Assembly (NCBI GenBank): GCA_902558885.1
Contig: CACEFQ010000009.1
Span: forward strand, 1 to 64,000
Reading direction: 5' to 3'
Origin: an uncultured SAR116 cluster alpha proteobacterium
GTDB taxonomy: Bacteria; Pseudomonadota; Alphaproteobacteria; Puniceispirillales; Marisalimonadaceae
Length of the DNA stretch: 64,000 bases
The position numbers and the translations under genes are program-made. Numbering within the stretch: the first letter of the stretch is position 1; each line of letters opens with the position of its first letter. The notes under the pieces are model-generated. The model was not told the DNA's origin. It searched no databases and saw only the letters and a program-made list of their open reading frames with translations. Below are positions 11,086 through 20,698 of this stretch, piece by piece.

Positions 11086-13011
11086 ATGATGATTACTATT
11101 ACACTACCTAGTAAAGACAAAAAACAATATAAGAAACAAGTTACCTCTGCTGAAATTGCAAAAGATATATCAGAAAAACTTGCGTCTGAAGCCTTGGTTT
11201 CACTAGTTAATGGTGAGTTATGGGATTTAGATAGGCCAATTGAAATAGATAGTACAGTTTCAATTTTAACAAAAAAAAATAAAGAAACTTTAGATGTTAT
11301 AAGACATGATGCAGCTCATGTAATGGCTGAAGCAGTTTTAGAATTGTTTCCAGAAACTCAAGTTACCATAGGCCCATCTATTGAAAATGGTTTTTACTAT
11401 GATTTTTATAGAGAGAAGAAATTTAATTTATCTGATTTAGAAGTTATAGAAAAAAGAATGCACGAAATCGTTGATAGAGATGAAAAAATTTCGAGAGAAG
11501 TTTGGTCTAGAGAAAATGCAATAGATTATTTTAAAAAAAATAATGAAAAATTTAAACTTGAATTAGTTAAAGCTATTCCAGAAGACGAAACAGTTACATT
11601 TTATAGGCAAGGTAAATTTATAGATTTGTGTAGAGGTCCTCACACATGTTCAACAAAAAAACTTGGCCACTCTTTCAAACTAACTAAATTAGCAGGATCA
11701 TATTGGAGAGGCGATAGCAAGAATGAAGTATTACAAAGAATTTATGGAACTGCTTTTGTTAATGATAAGGATTTAAAAAATTACCTTTTTATGATTGAAG
11801 AAGCTGAAAAAAGAGATCATAGAAAATTAGGAAAAGAATTAAATTTGTTTCATCTTCAAGAAGAAGCTGTTGGTTCAGTTTTTTGGCATAAAAAAGGTTG
11901 GTCAATTTATCTTGAAATTGAATCTTATATGCGAAGGAGATTGAATAAAACATATGAGGAGGTCAAAACACCTCAAGTCATTGATAGATCTTTATGGGAG
12001 AGATCAGGGCATTGGGATAAATTTCAAGAACACATGTTTATGGCTAAAGGTGACGATGAAAAAGTACTTGCTTTAAAACCTATGAATTGTCCTGGTCACG
12101 TACAAATTTATAAACAAGGTTTAAAATCATACAAAGATCTTCCCATTAGAATGGCAGAGTTTGGTTCTTGTCATCGAAATGAACCTTCAGGAGCTTTGCA
12201 TGGAATTATGAGGGTAAGGCAATTTACCCAAGACGATGCTCATATTTTTTGTATGAATTCTCAAATTACATCAGAATGTGTTAAATTTTGTGAGTTACTC
12301 CAACAAATTTATAAGGATTTTGGTTTTGCAGAATTAAAGGTTAAATTCTCTGATAGGCCTTCAATTCGTGCTGGGGACGATACTACATGGGATAAAGCTG
12401 AAAAAGCTCTTATAGTAGCAATAGAAGCTGCAGAAATTAGCTATACTTTGAATCCTGGTGAAGGTGCATTTTATGGTCCAAAACTTGAATTTGTACTTAC
12501 AGATGCAATAGGAAGAGATTGGCAATGTGGAACGCTTCAGGTAGATTTTGTCTTACCAGAAAGGTTAGGCGCTTATTATGTAGATGTTCATGGGGAAAAA
12601 AAGAATCCTGTTATGCTACACAGAGCAATCTTAGGCTCCTTAGAGAGATGGATTGGTATCTTAATCGAACAATATTCAGGAAGAATGCCATTATGGCTTT
12701 CACCCATTCAAGTTGTGGTGTGTTCTATAGTTGATTCAACTAATGATTATATATATGAAATAAAAAAGAAATTAGATTTAGCTGGGATTAGATGTGAAAT
12801 AGACTTAAGAAATGAAAAAATTGGTTACAAAATTAGAGAACATTCTAATCAAGCTATTCCAATAATTGTAGTTATAGGAAAACAAGAGCAAGAAGATAAA
12901 AGTGTAGCTGTTAGGTACTTAGGTTCAAAAAAACAAGAGTTTTTAAGTTTAAATGAATTTTTAGAAAACATAGTTAATAATTGTATACCTCCTGATTTGA
13001 TCAATGAGTAA
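11086..13011 (+). CDS. thrS: Threonine--tRNA ligase
   Basis: Charges tRNA-Thr. 642 residues from the ATG at 11086 (a second ATG follows at 11089). An in-frame TTG at 11074 exists, but the family start MITITLP fits the ATG pair. Domains: TGS (about 1-62), editing domain with [11 protein letters not shown], class II catalytic core with motif 2 around [20 protein letters not shown], and the C-terminal anticodon-binding domain. Zinc ligands are expected in the core (Cys in MNCPGH and later His). It heads the classic thrS-infC-rpmI-rplT-pheST cluster. No strong ribosome-binding site is seen. Confidence 0.97.
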   Translation: MMITITLPSKDKKQYKKQVTSAEIAKDISEKLASEALVSLVNGELWDLDRPIEIDSTVSILTKKNKETLDVIRHDAAHVMAEAVLELFPETQVTIGPSIENGFYYDFYREKKFNLSDLEVIEKRMHEIVDRDEKISREVWSRENAIDYFKKNNEKFKLELVKAIPEDETVTFYRQGKFIDLCRGPHTCSTKKLGHSFKLTKLAGSYWRGDSKNEVLQRIYGTAFVNDKDLKNYLFMIEEAEKRDHRKLGKELNLFHLQEEAVGSVFWHKKGWSIYLEIESYMRRRLNKTYEEVKTPQVIDRSLWERSGHWDKFQEHMFMAKGDDEKVLALKPMNCPGHVQIYKQGLKSYKDLPIRMAEFGSCHRNEPSGALHGIMRVRQFTQDDAHIFCMNSQITSECVKFCELLQQIYKDFGFAELKVKFSDRPSIRAGDDTTWDKAEKALIVAIEAAEISYTLNPGEGAFYGPKLEFVLTDAIGRDWQCGTLQVDFVLPERLGAYYVDVHGEKKNPVMLHRAILGSLERWIGILIEQYSGRMPLWLSPIQVVVCSIVDSTNDYIYEIKKKLDLAGIRCEIDLRNEKIGYKIREHSNQAIPIIVVIGKQEQEDKSVAVRYLGSKKQEFLSLNEFLENIVNNCIPPDLINE

Positions 13012-13106
13012 AGTTAGAGGTAATTGTTGCTTTGTTAACTAATTTTTTTGAAATTTATTAACAAATTTCTATAAAATGTTGTATTAGTATTTGAAAATTA
13101 AACAAT

Positions 13107-13124
13107 AAAGGAGATTTTCATATA
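13107..13124 (+). promoter_or_regulatory. Ribosome-binding site and AUA start codon of infC
   Basis: AAAGGAG at 13107-13113 is followed after 8 bases by ATA at 13122-13124. The IF-3 frame is open from there and encodes the conserved N-terminal region PRINDLIRA. No ATG, GTG or TTG lies in the frame at a usable distance from this site, so the AUA is the best start. Confidence 0.75.
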
Positions 13125-13655
13125 GTTGGATTAAATAATACCCCACCTAATCAAGATGGGCCTAGGATTAATGATTTAATTAGAGCTGATAGCGTGCGTT
13201 GTATAGGAGCAAATGGGGAGCAACTAGGTGTGATACCCATCAATGAAGCACTTAAGATGGCTGAAAACTTAAGCCTAGATTTAGTAGAGATCCAACCAAA
13301 TGTGGACCCACCCGTTTGCAAAATTCTTGATTATGGCAAGTTTAAGTATGAAGCTCAAAAAAGAAAGAATGAAGCTAAAAAAAAGCAAAAAATTATTGAT
13401 GTAAAAGAAATTAAATTAAGACCTAACATAGATAATAATGACTTTATTGTAAAAATGAAACAAGTTAAAAAATTCATTGAAAATGGTGATAAAGTTAAGA
13501 TCACTCTTAGATTCAGAGGAAGAGAAATGGCTCATCAAACTTTAGGTGCAACTGTCTTAGATAGAGTTCAAGATGATACTGAAGATTTATGTAAAGTTGA
13601 AACATTACCAAAGTTAGAGGGTAGACAAATGGTAATGATATTAGCACCCAAATAG
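13122..13655 (+). CDS. infC: Translation initiation factor IF-3
   Basis: Binds the 30S subunit, keeps it apart from 50S and checks start-codon pairing. From the ATA at 13122 the protein has 177 residues, close to the 180 of E. coli IF-3, and contains the conserved N-terminal segment [14 protein letters not shown] at 13194 would remove that segment. The linker is the lysine-rich stretch around residues 75-90, then the C-terminal domain with EIKLRPNID and FRGREMAH. In E. coli infC starts with AUU and IF-3 represses its own translation through that codon; the AUA start suggests the same control here. Confidence 0.92.
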   Translation: MVGLNNTPPNQDGPRINDLIRADSVRCIGANGEQLGVIPINEALKMAENLSLDLVEIQPNVDPPVCKILDYGKFKYEAQKRKNEAKKKQKIIDVKEIKLRPNIDNNDFIVKMKQVKKFIENGDKVKITLRFRGREMAHQTLGATVLDRVQDDTEDLCKVETLPKLEGRQMVMILAPK

Positions 13656-13693
13656 TAAAAATAATAATATTGACAATAAAATAAAACTTTATG

Positions 13694-13722
13694 TTGCTAA
13701 CTTTATATAGCTTATGTATAAG
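13694..13722 (+). promoter_or_regulatory. Candidate promoter upstream of rpmI
   Basis: TTGCTA (13694-13699), 17-base spacer, TATAAG (13717-13722). This fits a sigma-70 type promoter about 35 bases before the rpmI start in the 103-base infC-rpmI gap. It would allow the ribosomal protein genes to be expressed apart from thrS-infC. Prediction from box similarity only. Confidence 0.35.
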
Positions 13723-13758
13723 CGTTGTTAAAATTTAGTAAATTATCGAGAGAACATT

Positions 13759-13956
13759 ATGCCTAAACTAAAAACCAAGAGCGGCGCTAAAAAAAGATTT
13801 AGTCTCACTTCAACTGGTAAAGTGAAAGGTAGTCCAGCCTTTCTTAGCCATAACCTTCGTAAAAGATCTCAAAAAATGAAAAGACAAGCTCGTGGTACAA
13901 TGATTCTTAATGAATGTGATGCTAAAATAGTTAAGCAATTTATACCTTACGCTTAA
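13759..13956 (+). CDS. rpmI: 50S ribosomal protein L35
   Basis: 65-residue basic ribosomal protein of normal length. The start [17 protein letters not shown] and the central stretch [16 protein letters not shown] are typical of bL35. It sits between infC and rplT, the conserved order, with 12 bases to rplT. Confidence 0.97.
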   Translation: MPKLKTKSGAKKRFSLTSTGKVKGSPAFLSHNLRKRSQKMKRQARGTMILNECDAKIVKQFIPYA

Positions 13957-13968
13957 AGGAGTTAATTA

Positions 13969-14325
13969 ATGGCTAGAGTAAAAAGAGGTGTTACAACTCA
14001 TGCTAGACACCAAAAAGTAATTAAAGCTGCAAAAGGTTACTATGGAGCTAGAAAAAATTTATTTACAGTAGCAAATCAAGCTGTTGAAAAAGCTAGCCAA
14101 TATGCGTATAGAGACCGAAGAAACAAGAAACGTAATTTTAGAGGCCTTTGGATACAAAGAATCAATGCAGGTTCACGTTTACATGGTTTAAATTACTCTA
14201 GATTCATGAATGGACTTAAGTTAGCTGGCATCGAAGTTGACAGAAAAATTTTATCGGATTTAGCTGTTTACGAACCATTAGCTTTCGAAGAATTAGTTTC
14301 AAAGGCCAAATCTGCTTCTGCTTAA
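13969..14325 (+). CDS. rplT: 50S ribosomal protein L20
   Basis: 118-residue bL20, needed for early 50S assembly. Start [17 protein letters not shown] and the downstream [15 protein letters not shown] are family hallmarks. AAAGGAG lies just before the ATG. In several bacteria L20 represses the rpmI-rplT mRNA; no such structure was recognised here. Confidence 0.97.
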   Translation: MARVKRGVTTHARHQKVIKAAKGYYGARKNLFTVANQAVEKASQYAYRDRRNKKRNFRGLWIQRINAGSRLHGLNYSRFMNGLKLAGIEVDRKILSDLAVYEPLAFEELVSKAKSASA

Positions 14326-14391
14326 TATTTAAAATTTTCAATAAGTAAAATAGATTATTTCAAATTCATTTAATTAGGTTTTTAATAAATT

Positions 14392-15507
14392 ATGGTTTCT
14401 GAACTAAAGGAAGATCTTCAAAGCTTATTAAATAACATTACAATAGGTATACATAATTCCAAAACAATATCTGAACTTGAAAATATTAGGATTAATTCCT
14501 TAGGAAAAAAAGGTTCTGTTACTCTGTATTTAAGGAATATAAGAGATTACGATATCGAAATAAAAAAAGAAATTGGTTCTTATTTAAACGATATCAAGAA
14601 TCAAATAAATAAATTAATTTTAGATAAAAAAAATTTTTTTAAAAAAGAACATTTAAACGAAAAGCTTAAATTAGAAAAAATAGATATTTCTCTTACACCT
14701 TACGAGGCTGAAATAGGTACTTTACACCCACTTTCTAGAACAATAGAAGAATTATGTGCTATTTTTGCAGACATGGGTTTTTCTATTGTTGACGGTCCCG
14801 ATATCGAAAGTGATTATTATAACTTTACTGCATTGAATATTCCTGAAGAACATCCTGCACGTCAAGAGCATGATACATTTTATTTTCAACCAGACATTAA
14901 TGGACAAAGAAAAGTTTTAAGGACTCATACAAGTCCAGTTCAGATTAGAACAATGGAAAAAATTGATCTAAAAAATTTTAATGAAATTAGATATATTATC
15001 CCAGGAAGAACATATAGATCTGATCATGATGCCACGCACTCTCCTATGTTTCATCAATGTGAAGGCTTAGTACTTGGTAAAAATATCAATATGGGTCATT
15101 TAAAAGGATGTTTAATAGAATTTTGTAGAACTTATTTTAATGAAGACAACTTACCAGTTCGTTTTAGGCCTAGTTACTTTCCTTTTACGGAACCATCAGC
15201 AGAAGTGGATATTGGTTGTAAAAAAGAAAATGATGGTAGTCTCGTAATAGGTGAAGGAGAAGAGTGGTTAGAAATTTTAGGATCAGGTATGGTTCATCCT
15301 AGAGTTTTACAGGGTGTTGGAATTGATCCATCAAAATATCAAGGTTTTGCATTTGGAATGGGTTTAGAAAGACTAACTATGTTAAAGTATGGAATTCCTG
15401 ACTTAAGACCTTTTTATGATAGTGATCTAAGGTGGCTAAAACATTATGGATTTATACCTGTTGACAATCCAAGCTTACACTCAGGTTTAAATGGTGTTTT
15501 TTCATGA
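14392..15507 (+). CDS. pheS: Phenylalanine--tRNA ligase alpha subunit
   Basis: Catalytic subunit of the (alpha-beta)2 enzyme that charges tRNA-Phe. 371 residues. N-terminal coiled-coil arm (about 1-95), then the class II core with motif 2 around RTYRSDHDATHSPMFHQ and motif 3 in GFAFGMGLERLTMLKYGIPD. The stop overlaps the pheT start by 4 bases (ATGA), which suggests translational coupling. The cognate tRNA-Phe gene is at 24162 in this window. Confidence 0.97.
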   Translation: MVSELKEDLQSLLNNITIGIHNSKTISELENIRINSLGKKGSVTLYLRNIRDYDIEIKKEIGSYLNDIKNQINKLILDKKNFFKKEHLNEKLKLEKIDISLTPYEAEIGTLHPLSRTIEELCAIFADMGFSIVDGPDIESDYYNFTALNIPEEHPARQEHDTFYFQPDINGQRKVLRTHTSPVQIRTMEKIDLKNFNEIRYIIPGRTYRSDHDATHSPMFHQCEGLVLGKNINMGHLKGCLIEFCRTYFNEDNLPVRFRPSYFPFTEPSAEVDIGCKKENDGSLVIGEGEEWLEILGSGMVHPRVLQGVGIDPSKYQGFAFGMGLERLTMLKYGIPDLRPFYDSDLRWLKHYGFIPVDNPSLHSGLNGVFS

Positions 15508-17906
15508 AATTTACATGGAAATGGTTACTAGATCATCTTGAAACGGATAGAAATTTATCAGAGATTATAGAAACTCTTCCAAAAATTGGTTTAGAGGTTT
15601 CCTCAGTTGTTAATTTGGCTGAGAATCTTAAAAGTTTTGTGTCAGTCGAAATCATAGATGTAAAAAAACATCCAAATGCAGATAAACTCAATGTTTGTAA
15701 GGTTTTTGATGGGAAAAATACATTTAACGTTGTTTGTGGAGCTCCTAATGTCAAGTTAGGTATGAAAAGTGTTTTTGCAAATATAGGAACATTTATACCT
15801 GGCCTAAATTTAAAATTAAAAAAAGGGAAAATTAGGGGCGAAGAATCCTTTGGCATGTTATGTTCAGAAAAAGAATTAACTTTATCTGAAAATCATAATG
15901 GAATTATCGAGCTAGAAAGTTCATCTGAACTAGGTTTGTCTGTTTCAGATATTATGGATTTAAATGATCCAATTATAGAAATTGAAATTACTCCTAATAG
16001 AGGCGATTGCTTGGGTGTAAGAGGTATTGCTAGAGATCTAGCAGCGGCTGGGCAAGGAAATTTAAAAGATTTAGAAGTTGATTTTAATGATGGTGAATTT
16101 GATAGTATAATAAATTGGCATGTAGATTTGGATGAAGATGAAAAATATCTTTGTCCTAAAATTTTTGGGAGATCATTCACTAATCTAAAAAATGATGAAT
16201 CTCCATTATGGCTCAAAAACAGATTATTAGCTGTTGATCAGAGGCCAATAAGTTCTATCGTAGATATAACAAATTATATCATGATAGATATTGGAAGACC
16301 CTTACATGCATATGACATAGGTAAGATTAAAGGTACAACTCTTAAAGTTTCAAAATCAAAAAAAGGTGACAAGTTTTCTGCACTTAATGGAAATACTTAC
16401 GAGTTAGATGATAACATGCTTGTTATTTCTGATGAGCACAGTGTTGATGATTTGGCTGGTATAATGGGTGGACAAAGAACAGGCGTTACTGAAAACACAA
16501 CAAGAATGTTTCTAGAGGCCGCTATTTTTGACCCAGTTTCAATAGCAAACACTGGAAGAGAATTAAACTTACATTCTGATGCCAGATATAGATTTGAAAG
16601 AGGGTTAGATTATAACTCTCCAGAGATAGCAATGCATTATGCAGCTGCAATGGTCAATAAAATTTGTGGTGGAAAAATTAGTAAAATAGTCAATTTTAAA
16701 TTAGAACAACAACAAAGAATAATTAAATTTGATCCAGATACTGTTTATCAACTAACAGGCGTTAAAATTGAAAATGAATTATCTAAATCAATTTTAGAAA
16801 ATTTAGGTTTTAAAATTGTATCTATAGAGAATATTTGGGATATAACACCTCCAAGTTGGAGGCCGGATATAGATGGTATCGCAGATATTGTTGAGGAAAT
16901 AATCAGAATAAATGGGTATGAAAAAATACCTTCAATAAAATTAACAAGAAGTAATTATATTGCAAAGCCGGCAATGAGTATTAAACACCGTCAAGCTTTT
17001 TTTGCTTCAAGAATACTAGCAAGCAGGGGTTATAATGAAGTAATTACTTTTTCATTTTTAAATAAGACAATGGCTGATCAATTCAATGGAGGTGAATTTG
17101 CTTTAAATTTAGTTAACCCTATTTCTTCAGAGTTGACGGATATGAGGCCTTCAATTATTCCTAATTTATTACTTGCAGCGCAAAAGAATGTAAATATAGG
17201 AGCTCAAGATCTTTCTTTTTTTGAGGTAGGCCCAATTTTTAAAGGTGATAGTCCTAATGAACAAATTAGCACAATTACAGGAATAAGATATGGTGACAAA
17301 ATTAAAAAAGATTGGAAAAAAGAAGCTGTCCAATTCGACTTCTACGATATTAAGCTTGATGTAATTAAGGCTTTGGATGCAATAGGGGTTCCTAAAAATA
17401 GTCTAAAAGTTTTTCAAGATGCTCCGGATTATTTTCATCCAGGTAGAAGTGCAGTTTTTAAAATTGGTAAAAATATTATAGCCAATTTTGGTGAAATTCA
17501 CCCTGAAATTGGAGATACTTTTGGATTAAATAAATCAGCGATCGTTTTTGAAATATTTTATGAAAATATACCATTGCCAAAAAGAAATAAAATTTCTAGA
17601 CCAATGTTAAAAATTTCGAATTTGCAAACAGTTACAAGAGAGTTTGCATTTCTTATAGATGCAGAAATAGAATCTGAAAAAGTTTGTCAGATTGCTAAAT
17701 CCGTTAACAAAGATTTAATAACAGATGTTATAATACTTGATGTATATAAAGGGGAAAAAATTCCACAAAATAAGAAATCTATTGCAATTAAAGTTACAAT
17801 TCAACCTATTCAAGAAACATTAACTGATACTGCGCTAGAAGAATTAAGTGCAAACTTAATAAATGCTATTGATAAAAAATTATTTGGCTCTTTAAGAGAA
17901 ATTTAA
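15504..17906 (+). CDS. pheT: Phenylalanine--tRNA ligase beta subunit
   Basis: 800 residues, the usual length. N-terminal tRNA-binding (EMAP-like) domain at about 40-150 (HPNADKLNVCKV), B3/B4 editing region, B5 domain, and the C-terminal anticodon-binding FDX-ACB domain (from about residue 705, NLQTVTREFAFLID). Last gene of the translation operon. It converges on tRNA-Thr, with a 9-bp AT-rich inverted repeat at 17902-17925 covering its stop. Confidence 0.97.
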   Translation: MKFTWKWLLDHLETDRNLSEIIETLPKIGLEVSSVVNLAENLKSFVSVEIIDVKKHPNADKLNVCKVFDGKNTFNVVCGAPNVKLGMKSVFANIGTFIPGLNLKLKKGKIRGEESFGMLCSEKELTLSENHNGIIELESSSELGLSVSDIMDLNDPIIEIEITPNRGDCLGVRGIARDLAAAGQGNLKDLEVDFNDGEFDSIINWHVDLDEDEKYLCPKIFGRSFTNLKNDESPLWLKNRLLAVDQRPISSIVDITNYIMIDIGRPLHAYDIGKIKGTTLKVSKSKKGDKFSALNGNTYELDDNMLVISDEHSVDDLAGIMGGQRTGVTENTTRMFLEAAIFDPVSIANTGRELNLHSDARYRFERGLDYNSPEIAMHYAAAMVNKICGGKISKIVNFKLEQQQRIIKFDPDTVYQLTGVKIENELSKSILENLGFKIVSIENIWDITPPSWRPDIDGIADIVEEIIRINGYEKIPSIKLTRSNYIAKPAMSIKHRQAFFASRILASRGYNEVITFSFLNKTMADQFNGGEFALNLVNPISSELTDMRPSIIPNLLLAAQKNVNIGAQDLSFFEVGPIFKGDSPNEQISTITGIRYGDKIKKDWKKEAVQFDFYDIKLDVIKALDAIGVPKNSLKVFQDAPDYFHPGRSAVFKIGKNIIANFGEIHPEIGDTFGLNKSAIVFEIFYENIPLPKRNKISRPMLKISNLQTVTREFAFLIDAEIESEKVCQIAKSVNKDLITDVIILDVYKGEKIPQNKKSIAIKVTIQPIQETLTDTALEELSANLINAIDKKLFGSLREI

Positions 17907-17925
17907 TTTAACAATCTAAATTAAA
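17902..17925. terminator. Possible AT-rich terminator between pheT and tRNA-Thr
   Basis: TTTAATTTA and TAAATTAAA form a 9-bp stem with a 6-base loop right between the convergent pheT and tRNA-Thr genes. The stem has no G-C pairs, so it is weak, but its place fits a terminator for the tRNA (minus strand, followed by TTTCTCTT). Confidence 0.35.
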
Positions 17926-17926
17926 G

Positions 17927-18002
17927 TGGTGCCGCCAACTGGATTTGAACCAGTGACCTCGTCATTACCAATGACGCGCTCTACCGCTGGAGCTATGGCG
18001 GC
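17927..18002 (-). tRNA. tRNA-Thr (anticodon GGT)
   Basis: 76 bases on the minus strand, starting GCCGCCA and ending TGGCGGC-A-CCA with the CCA encoded. The acceptor stem pairs over 7 bp, the anticodon arm has loop TTGGTAA (GGT, reads ACY), and the T arm has GGTTCAAATCC. It lies convergent to pheT and alone on its strand. Confidence 0.95.
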
Positions 18003-18116
18003 ATATTATTATTTCTTAACATAAATATGTTTTCACTGATGACAAGTTTTTTTATGAATATATAGTAATCTATAAACTTAAACCGAAATAAGTAAAACTT
18101 GTAAGATTTTAAAAAT

Positions 18117-18299
18117 ATGACTAAAAAAAAAAGTGATAATGAAAATAATTTATCAGCTTCCTTAAAAAGAAACTTAAAGCTTAGAAGGAAACAAGTTGCA
18201 GAAAGAGATGATAATAAAATTATTGGGAAAAGGACTAAAAAAATTGGTCAATCAAGACTCTTAGCTAATTATAATAAAAATAATATTAAATTGAAATGA
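18117..18299 (+). CDS. Small basic protein upstream of murA
   Basis: 60 residues, rich in Lys, Arg and Asn. The stretch LSASLKRNLKLRRKQVAER resembles the small alphaproteobacterial proteins with an ALRANLKRRKAQ-like motif that are often found in front of murA. The stop overlaps the murA start (ATGA), so the two are probably translated together. No known function; the charge suggests binding of nucleic acid or another anionic partner, but that is a guess. Confidence 0.7.
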   Translation: MTKKKSDNENNLSASLKRNLKLRRKQVAERDDNKIIGKRTKKIGQSRLLANYNKNNIKLK

Positions 18300-19573
18300 A
18301 TAGTTTTACTAACAAAAATATTGAAAAAATTTATATCACAGGTGAAAAAAAATTAACTGGAAGTGTTAATATTAGCGGAGCCAAAAATGCTGCCTTACCA
18401 TTAATGGCGCTATCTTTAATAATTAATAAAGATTTTAATCTTTATAATGTTCCTGATCTAGCTGACACCAGATTAATGTCTAATTTATTAATTGATTTAG
18501 GTATTAAAATAAATTGGAACAAAGGAAATTTGAACTTTAACGGAAAACCAAAAAAGGATGAGGCCTCTTATGATCTAGTTAGGCAGATGAGAGCTTCAAT
18601 TCTTGTTTTAGGACCTTTGTTAGCATCAAAAGGTTCAGCAAAAGTACCTCTTCCAGGTGGTTGTGCCATAGGCAGCAGGCCTATTGATTTACATGTTATG
18701 GTAATGGAAGCTCTTGGAGCAAATGTTATGTTTGATAGTGGATTTATAATAAGTTCTTTAAGTAATGAAGGTTTAAAAGGAGGTGTTATTAATTTTCCTA
18801 AGGTTTCGGTAGGTGCTACTGAAAGTGCAATAATGACCGCAGTGTTAGCAAAGGGGCAAACCAAAATATTAAATGCTGCAAGAGAACCAGAAGTAACTGA
18901 CTTAGCAAATTGTTTAAATAAAGCAGGTGCTGATATAAAAGGTATAGGAACTGAAGTTTTAATAATAAATGGAGTAAAAGAATTGAACCAAGTTTCTCAT
19001 TCTGTTGTTTCTGATAGAATAGAGGCAGGATCTTTTGCAATAGCATCCAGTATCACCATGGGTAAAGTTGAAATAAATAACATTAATCCTAAAATTTTAA
19101 CTGAATTTATAAATGTTCTTAAATTGACTGGTAGTAAAGTTGAAATTTTTAATAATTCAATGAATGTTTCTTGTTCACAAAGACCTAAACCTCATGATGT
19201 AGGAACAGATCCTTATCCTGGATTTCCTACAGATTTACAAGCTCAATACATGGCACTAATGGCAATAGCTGATGGAAAAACATTAATTAAAGAAACAATT
19301 TTTGAAAATAGGTTTATGCACGTTCCTGAACTAATGAGAATGGGAGCAAAAATATCCATAAAACATCAAGAAGCAGAAATTTATGGCGTAAAAAAATTAA
19401 AAGGTGCTAAAGTAATGGCTTCAGATTTAAGAGCATCAATGTGTTTAATACTTGGTGCGCTAGCTGCTTCTGGTACAAGTGAAATAGACGGTTTATATCA
19501 TTTAGATAGAGGGTATGAAAATTTAGAAGATAAATTAACTAACCTAGGTGCAATCATAAAAAGGTCAAATTAA
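18296..19573 (+). CDS. murA: UDP-N-acetylglucosamine 1-carboxyvinyltransferase
   Basis: First committed step of peptidoglycan synthesis: transfers enolpyruvate from PEP to UDP-GlcNAc. 425 residues with the two-domain EPT fold. The UDP-GlcNAc site SGAKNAALP (around residue 30) and the catalytic Cys123 in LPGGCAIGSRPIDLH are present. The usual cysteine makes the enzyme of the fosfomycin-sensitive type. Starts 4 bases inside the upstream small gene and is followed by the DUF2948 gene, a common alphaproteobacterial order. Confidence 0.97.
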   Translation: MNSFTNKNIEKIYITGEKKLTGSVNISGAKNAALPLMALSLIINKDFNLYNVPDLADTRLMSNLLIDLGIKINWNKGNLNFNGKPKKDEASYDLVRQMRASILVLGPLLASKGSAKVPLPGGCAIGSRPIDLHVMVMEALGANVMFDSGFIISSLSNEGLKGGVINFPKVSVGATESAIMTAVLAKGQTKILNAAREPEVTDLANCLNKAGADIKGIGTEVLIINGVKELNQVSHSVVSDRIEAGSFAIASSITMGKVEINNINPKILTEFINVLKLTGSKVEIFNNSMNVSCSQRPKPHDVGTDPYPGFPTDLQAQYMALMAIADGKTLIKETIFENRFMHVPELMRMGAKISIKHQEAEIYGVKKLKGAKVMASDLRASMCLILGALAASGTSEIDGLYHLDRGYENLEDKLTNLGAIIKRSN

Positions 19574-19600
19574 TTATATTAAAATTTTAGAGTGAATTAA

Positions 19601-20020
19601 ATGTCTATTGAAAACAAAATCCGACTTAATGCTTTAAATAATGATGACTTGAAAATATTCTCATTTCTTTGCCAAGATGCCATAATTTCTAAAGAAGAAA
19701 TTTTTTATGATAAAACAAAAAAAATGTTTGTAGCCACACTTACAAGATATTGTTGGGAACAACAAAAATTAAATGATAAAAATATAAATTATAGAGTTGT
19801 AACTGGTTTGCAAATTAGAAATGTTAATAATGTTGAATGTATAAATTTTAAATCCAAAATATCTTTTTATAATTTGCTAGCAATAACTTATGAAAAAGAA
19901 AATGTAATTCTTAATTTATCAATGTCTTCAAAAATAAAGTTAGATTGTAAGAAAATTAATGCTACTATTGAGGATATAGACATTCCCTGGCCAACTAAGC
20001 TAAAACCTGCGCATAAATAA
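19601..20020 (+). CDS. DUF2948 family protein
   Basis: 139 residues. The opening LNALNNDDLKIFSFLCQDAI and the later FVATLTRYCWEQ match the DUF2948 family, which in alphaproteobacteria is usually encoded between murA and the hisD region, as here. No catalytic motif, signal peptide or membrane segment is visible. Function unknown. Confidence 0.8.
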   Translation: MSIENKIRLNALNNDDLKIFSFLCQDAIISKEEIFYDKTKKMFVATLTRYCWEQQKLNDKNINYRVVTGLQIRNVNNVECINFKSKISFYNLLAITYEKENVILNLSMSSKIKLDCKKINATIEDIDIPWPTKLKPAHK

Positions 20021-20038
20021 TTTTATGGGAAATAATTA

Positions 20039-20698
20039 ATGACTTTAAATAAAAGTTTAAATATTGCTTTGCCAAAGGGTAGGATTTTAAATTCAGTACT
20101 TCCGATTTTATTAAAAGTTGGTATAGAGCCTGAAAAGTCTTTTTTTGATAGAAACGACCGTAAGTTGAAGTTTAAGACAAACATAAATAATATAGATATA
20201 ATTAGAGTAAGATCTTTTGATGTTGTCACATTTTTAGCTTATGGCGCTGCTCAAATGGCATTTGTAGGCAGTGACATTTTAAATGAATTTAATCATGCTG
20301 AAGTTTATTCTCCTTTAGATCTCAATATAGGGAACTGTAAAATGGTTGTTGCAGCTGAAAAAGATGTTATTGCCGATGAGGATCCAAGGTCTTGGAGTCA
20401 TGTAAGGGTTGCCACTAAATATCCTAATATCACTAGAAAACATTTTGAAGCTAGGGGTGTTCATGCAGAGTGCATAAAATTAAACGGAGCAATGGAACTT
20501 GCTCCATCAATGGGTTTATGTAAAAGAATAGTAGATTTGGTTGAAACTGGTTCTACATTAAAAGCGAACGGTTTGGTTGTAGTTGAGAAAATTTGTGAAG
20601 TTTCAACAAGATTAGCAATAAATAGAAGTTACATGAAAACTAACTTAAAAACTATACAACCTTGGATTGAAAAGGTTGAGGAAGCAATAAATGTCTAA
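20039..20698 (+). CDS. hisG: ATP phosphoribosyltransferase, short form
   Basis: First step of histidine synthesis: joins ATP and PRPP. 219 residues, so it is the short HisG lacking the C-terminal histidine-binding domain. Seen: LNIALPKGRILNSVLP at the start and the PRPP loop region LVETGSTLKANGL. Short HisG usually needs the regulatory partner HisZ, which is not in this window. It overlaps hisD by 8 bases. Confidence 0.93.
   Translation: MTLNKSLNIALPKGRILNSVLPILLKVGIEPEKSFFDRNDRKLKFKTNINNIDIIRVRSFDVVTFLAYGAAQMAFVGSDILNEFNHAEVYSPLDLNIGNCKMVVAAEKDVIADEDPRSWSHVRVATKYPNITRKHFEARGVHAECIKLNGAMELAPSMGLCKRIVDLVETGSTLKANGLVVVEKICEVSTRLAINRSYMKTNLKTIQPWIEKVEEAINV

Noticed and set aside
12519-12734. 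71-residue plus-strand frame inside thrS
   Set aside because: Overlaps the catalytic core of ThrS in another frame with no ribosome-binding site.
13194-13655. GTG-started version of infC
   Set aside because: It would cut the conserved N-terminal IF-3 segment, and has no ribosome-binding site; the ATA at 13122 fits better.
15533-15856. 107-residue minus-strand frame opposite pheT
   Set aside because: It lies entirely within the coding region of pheT and shows no family match; codon mirror of the plus-strand gene.
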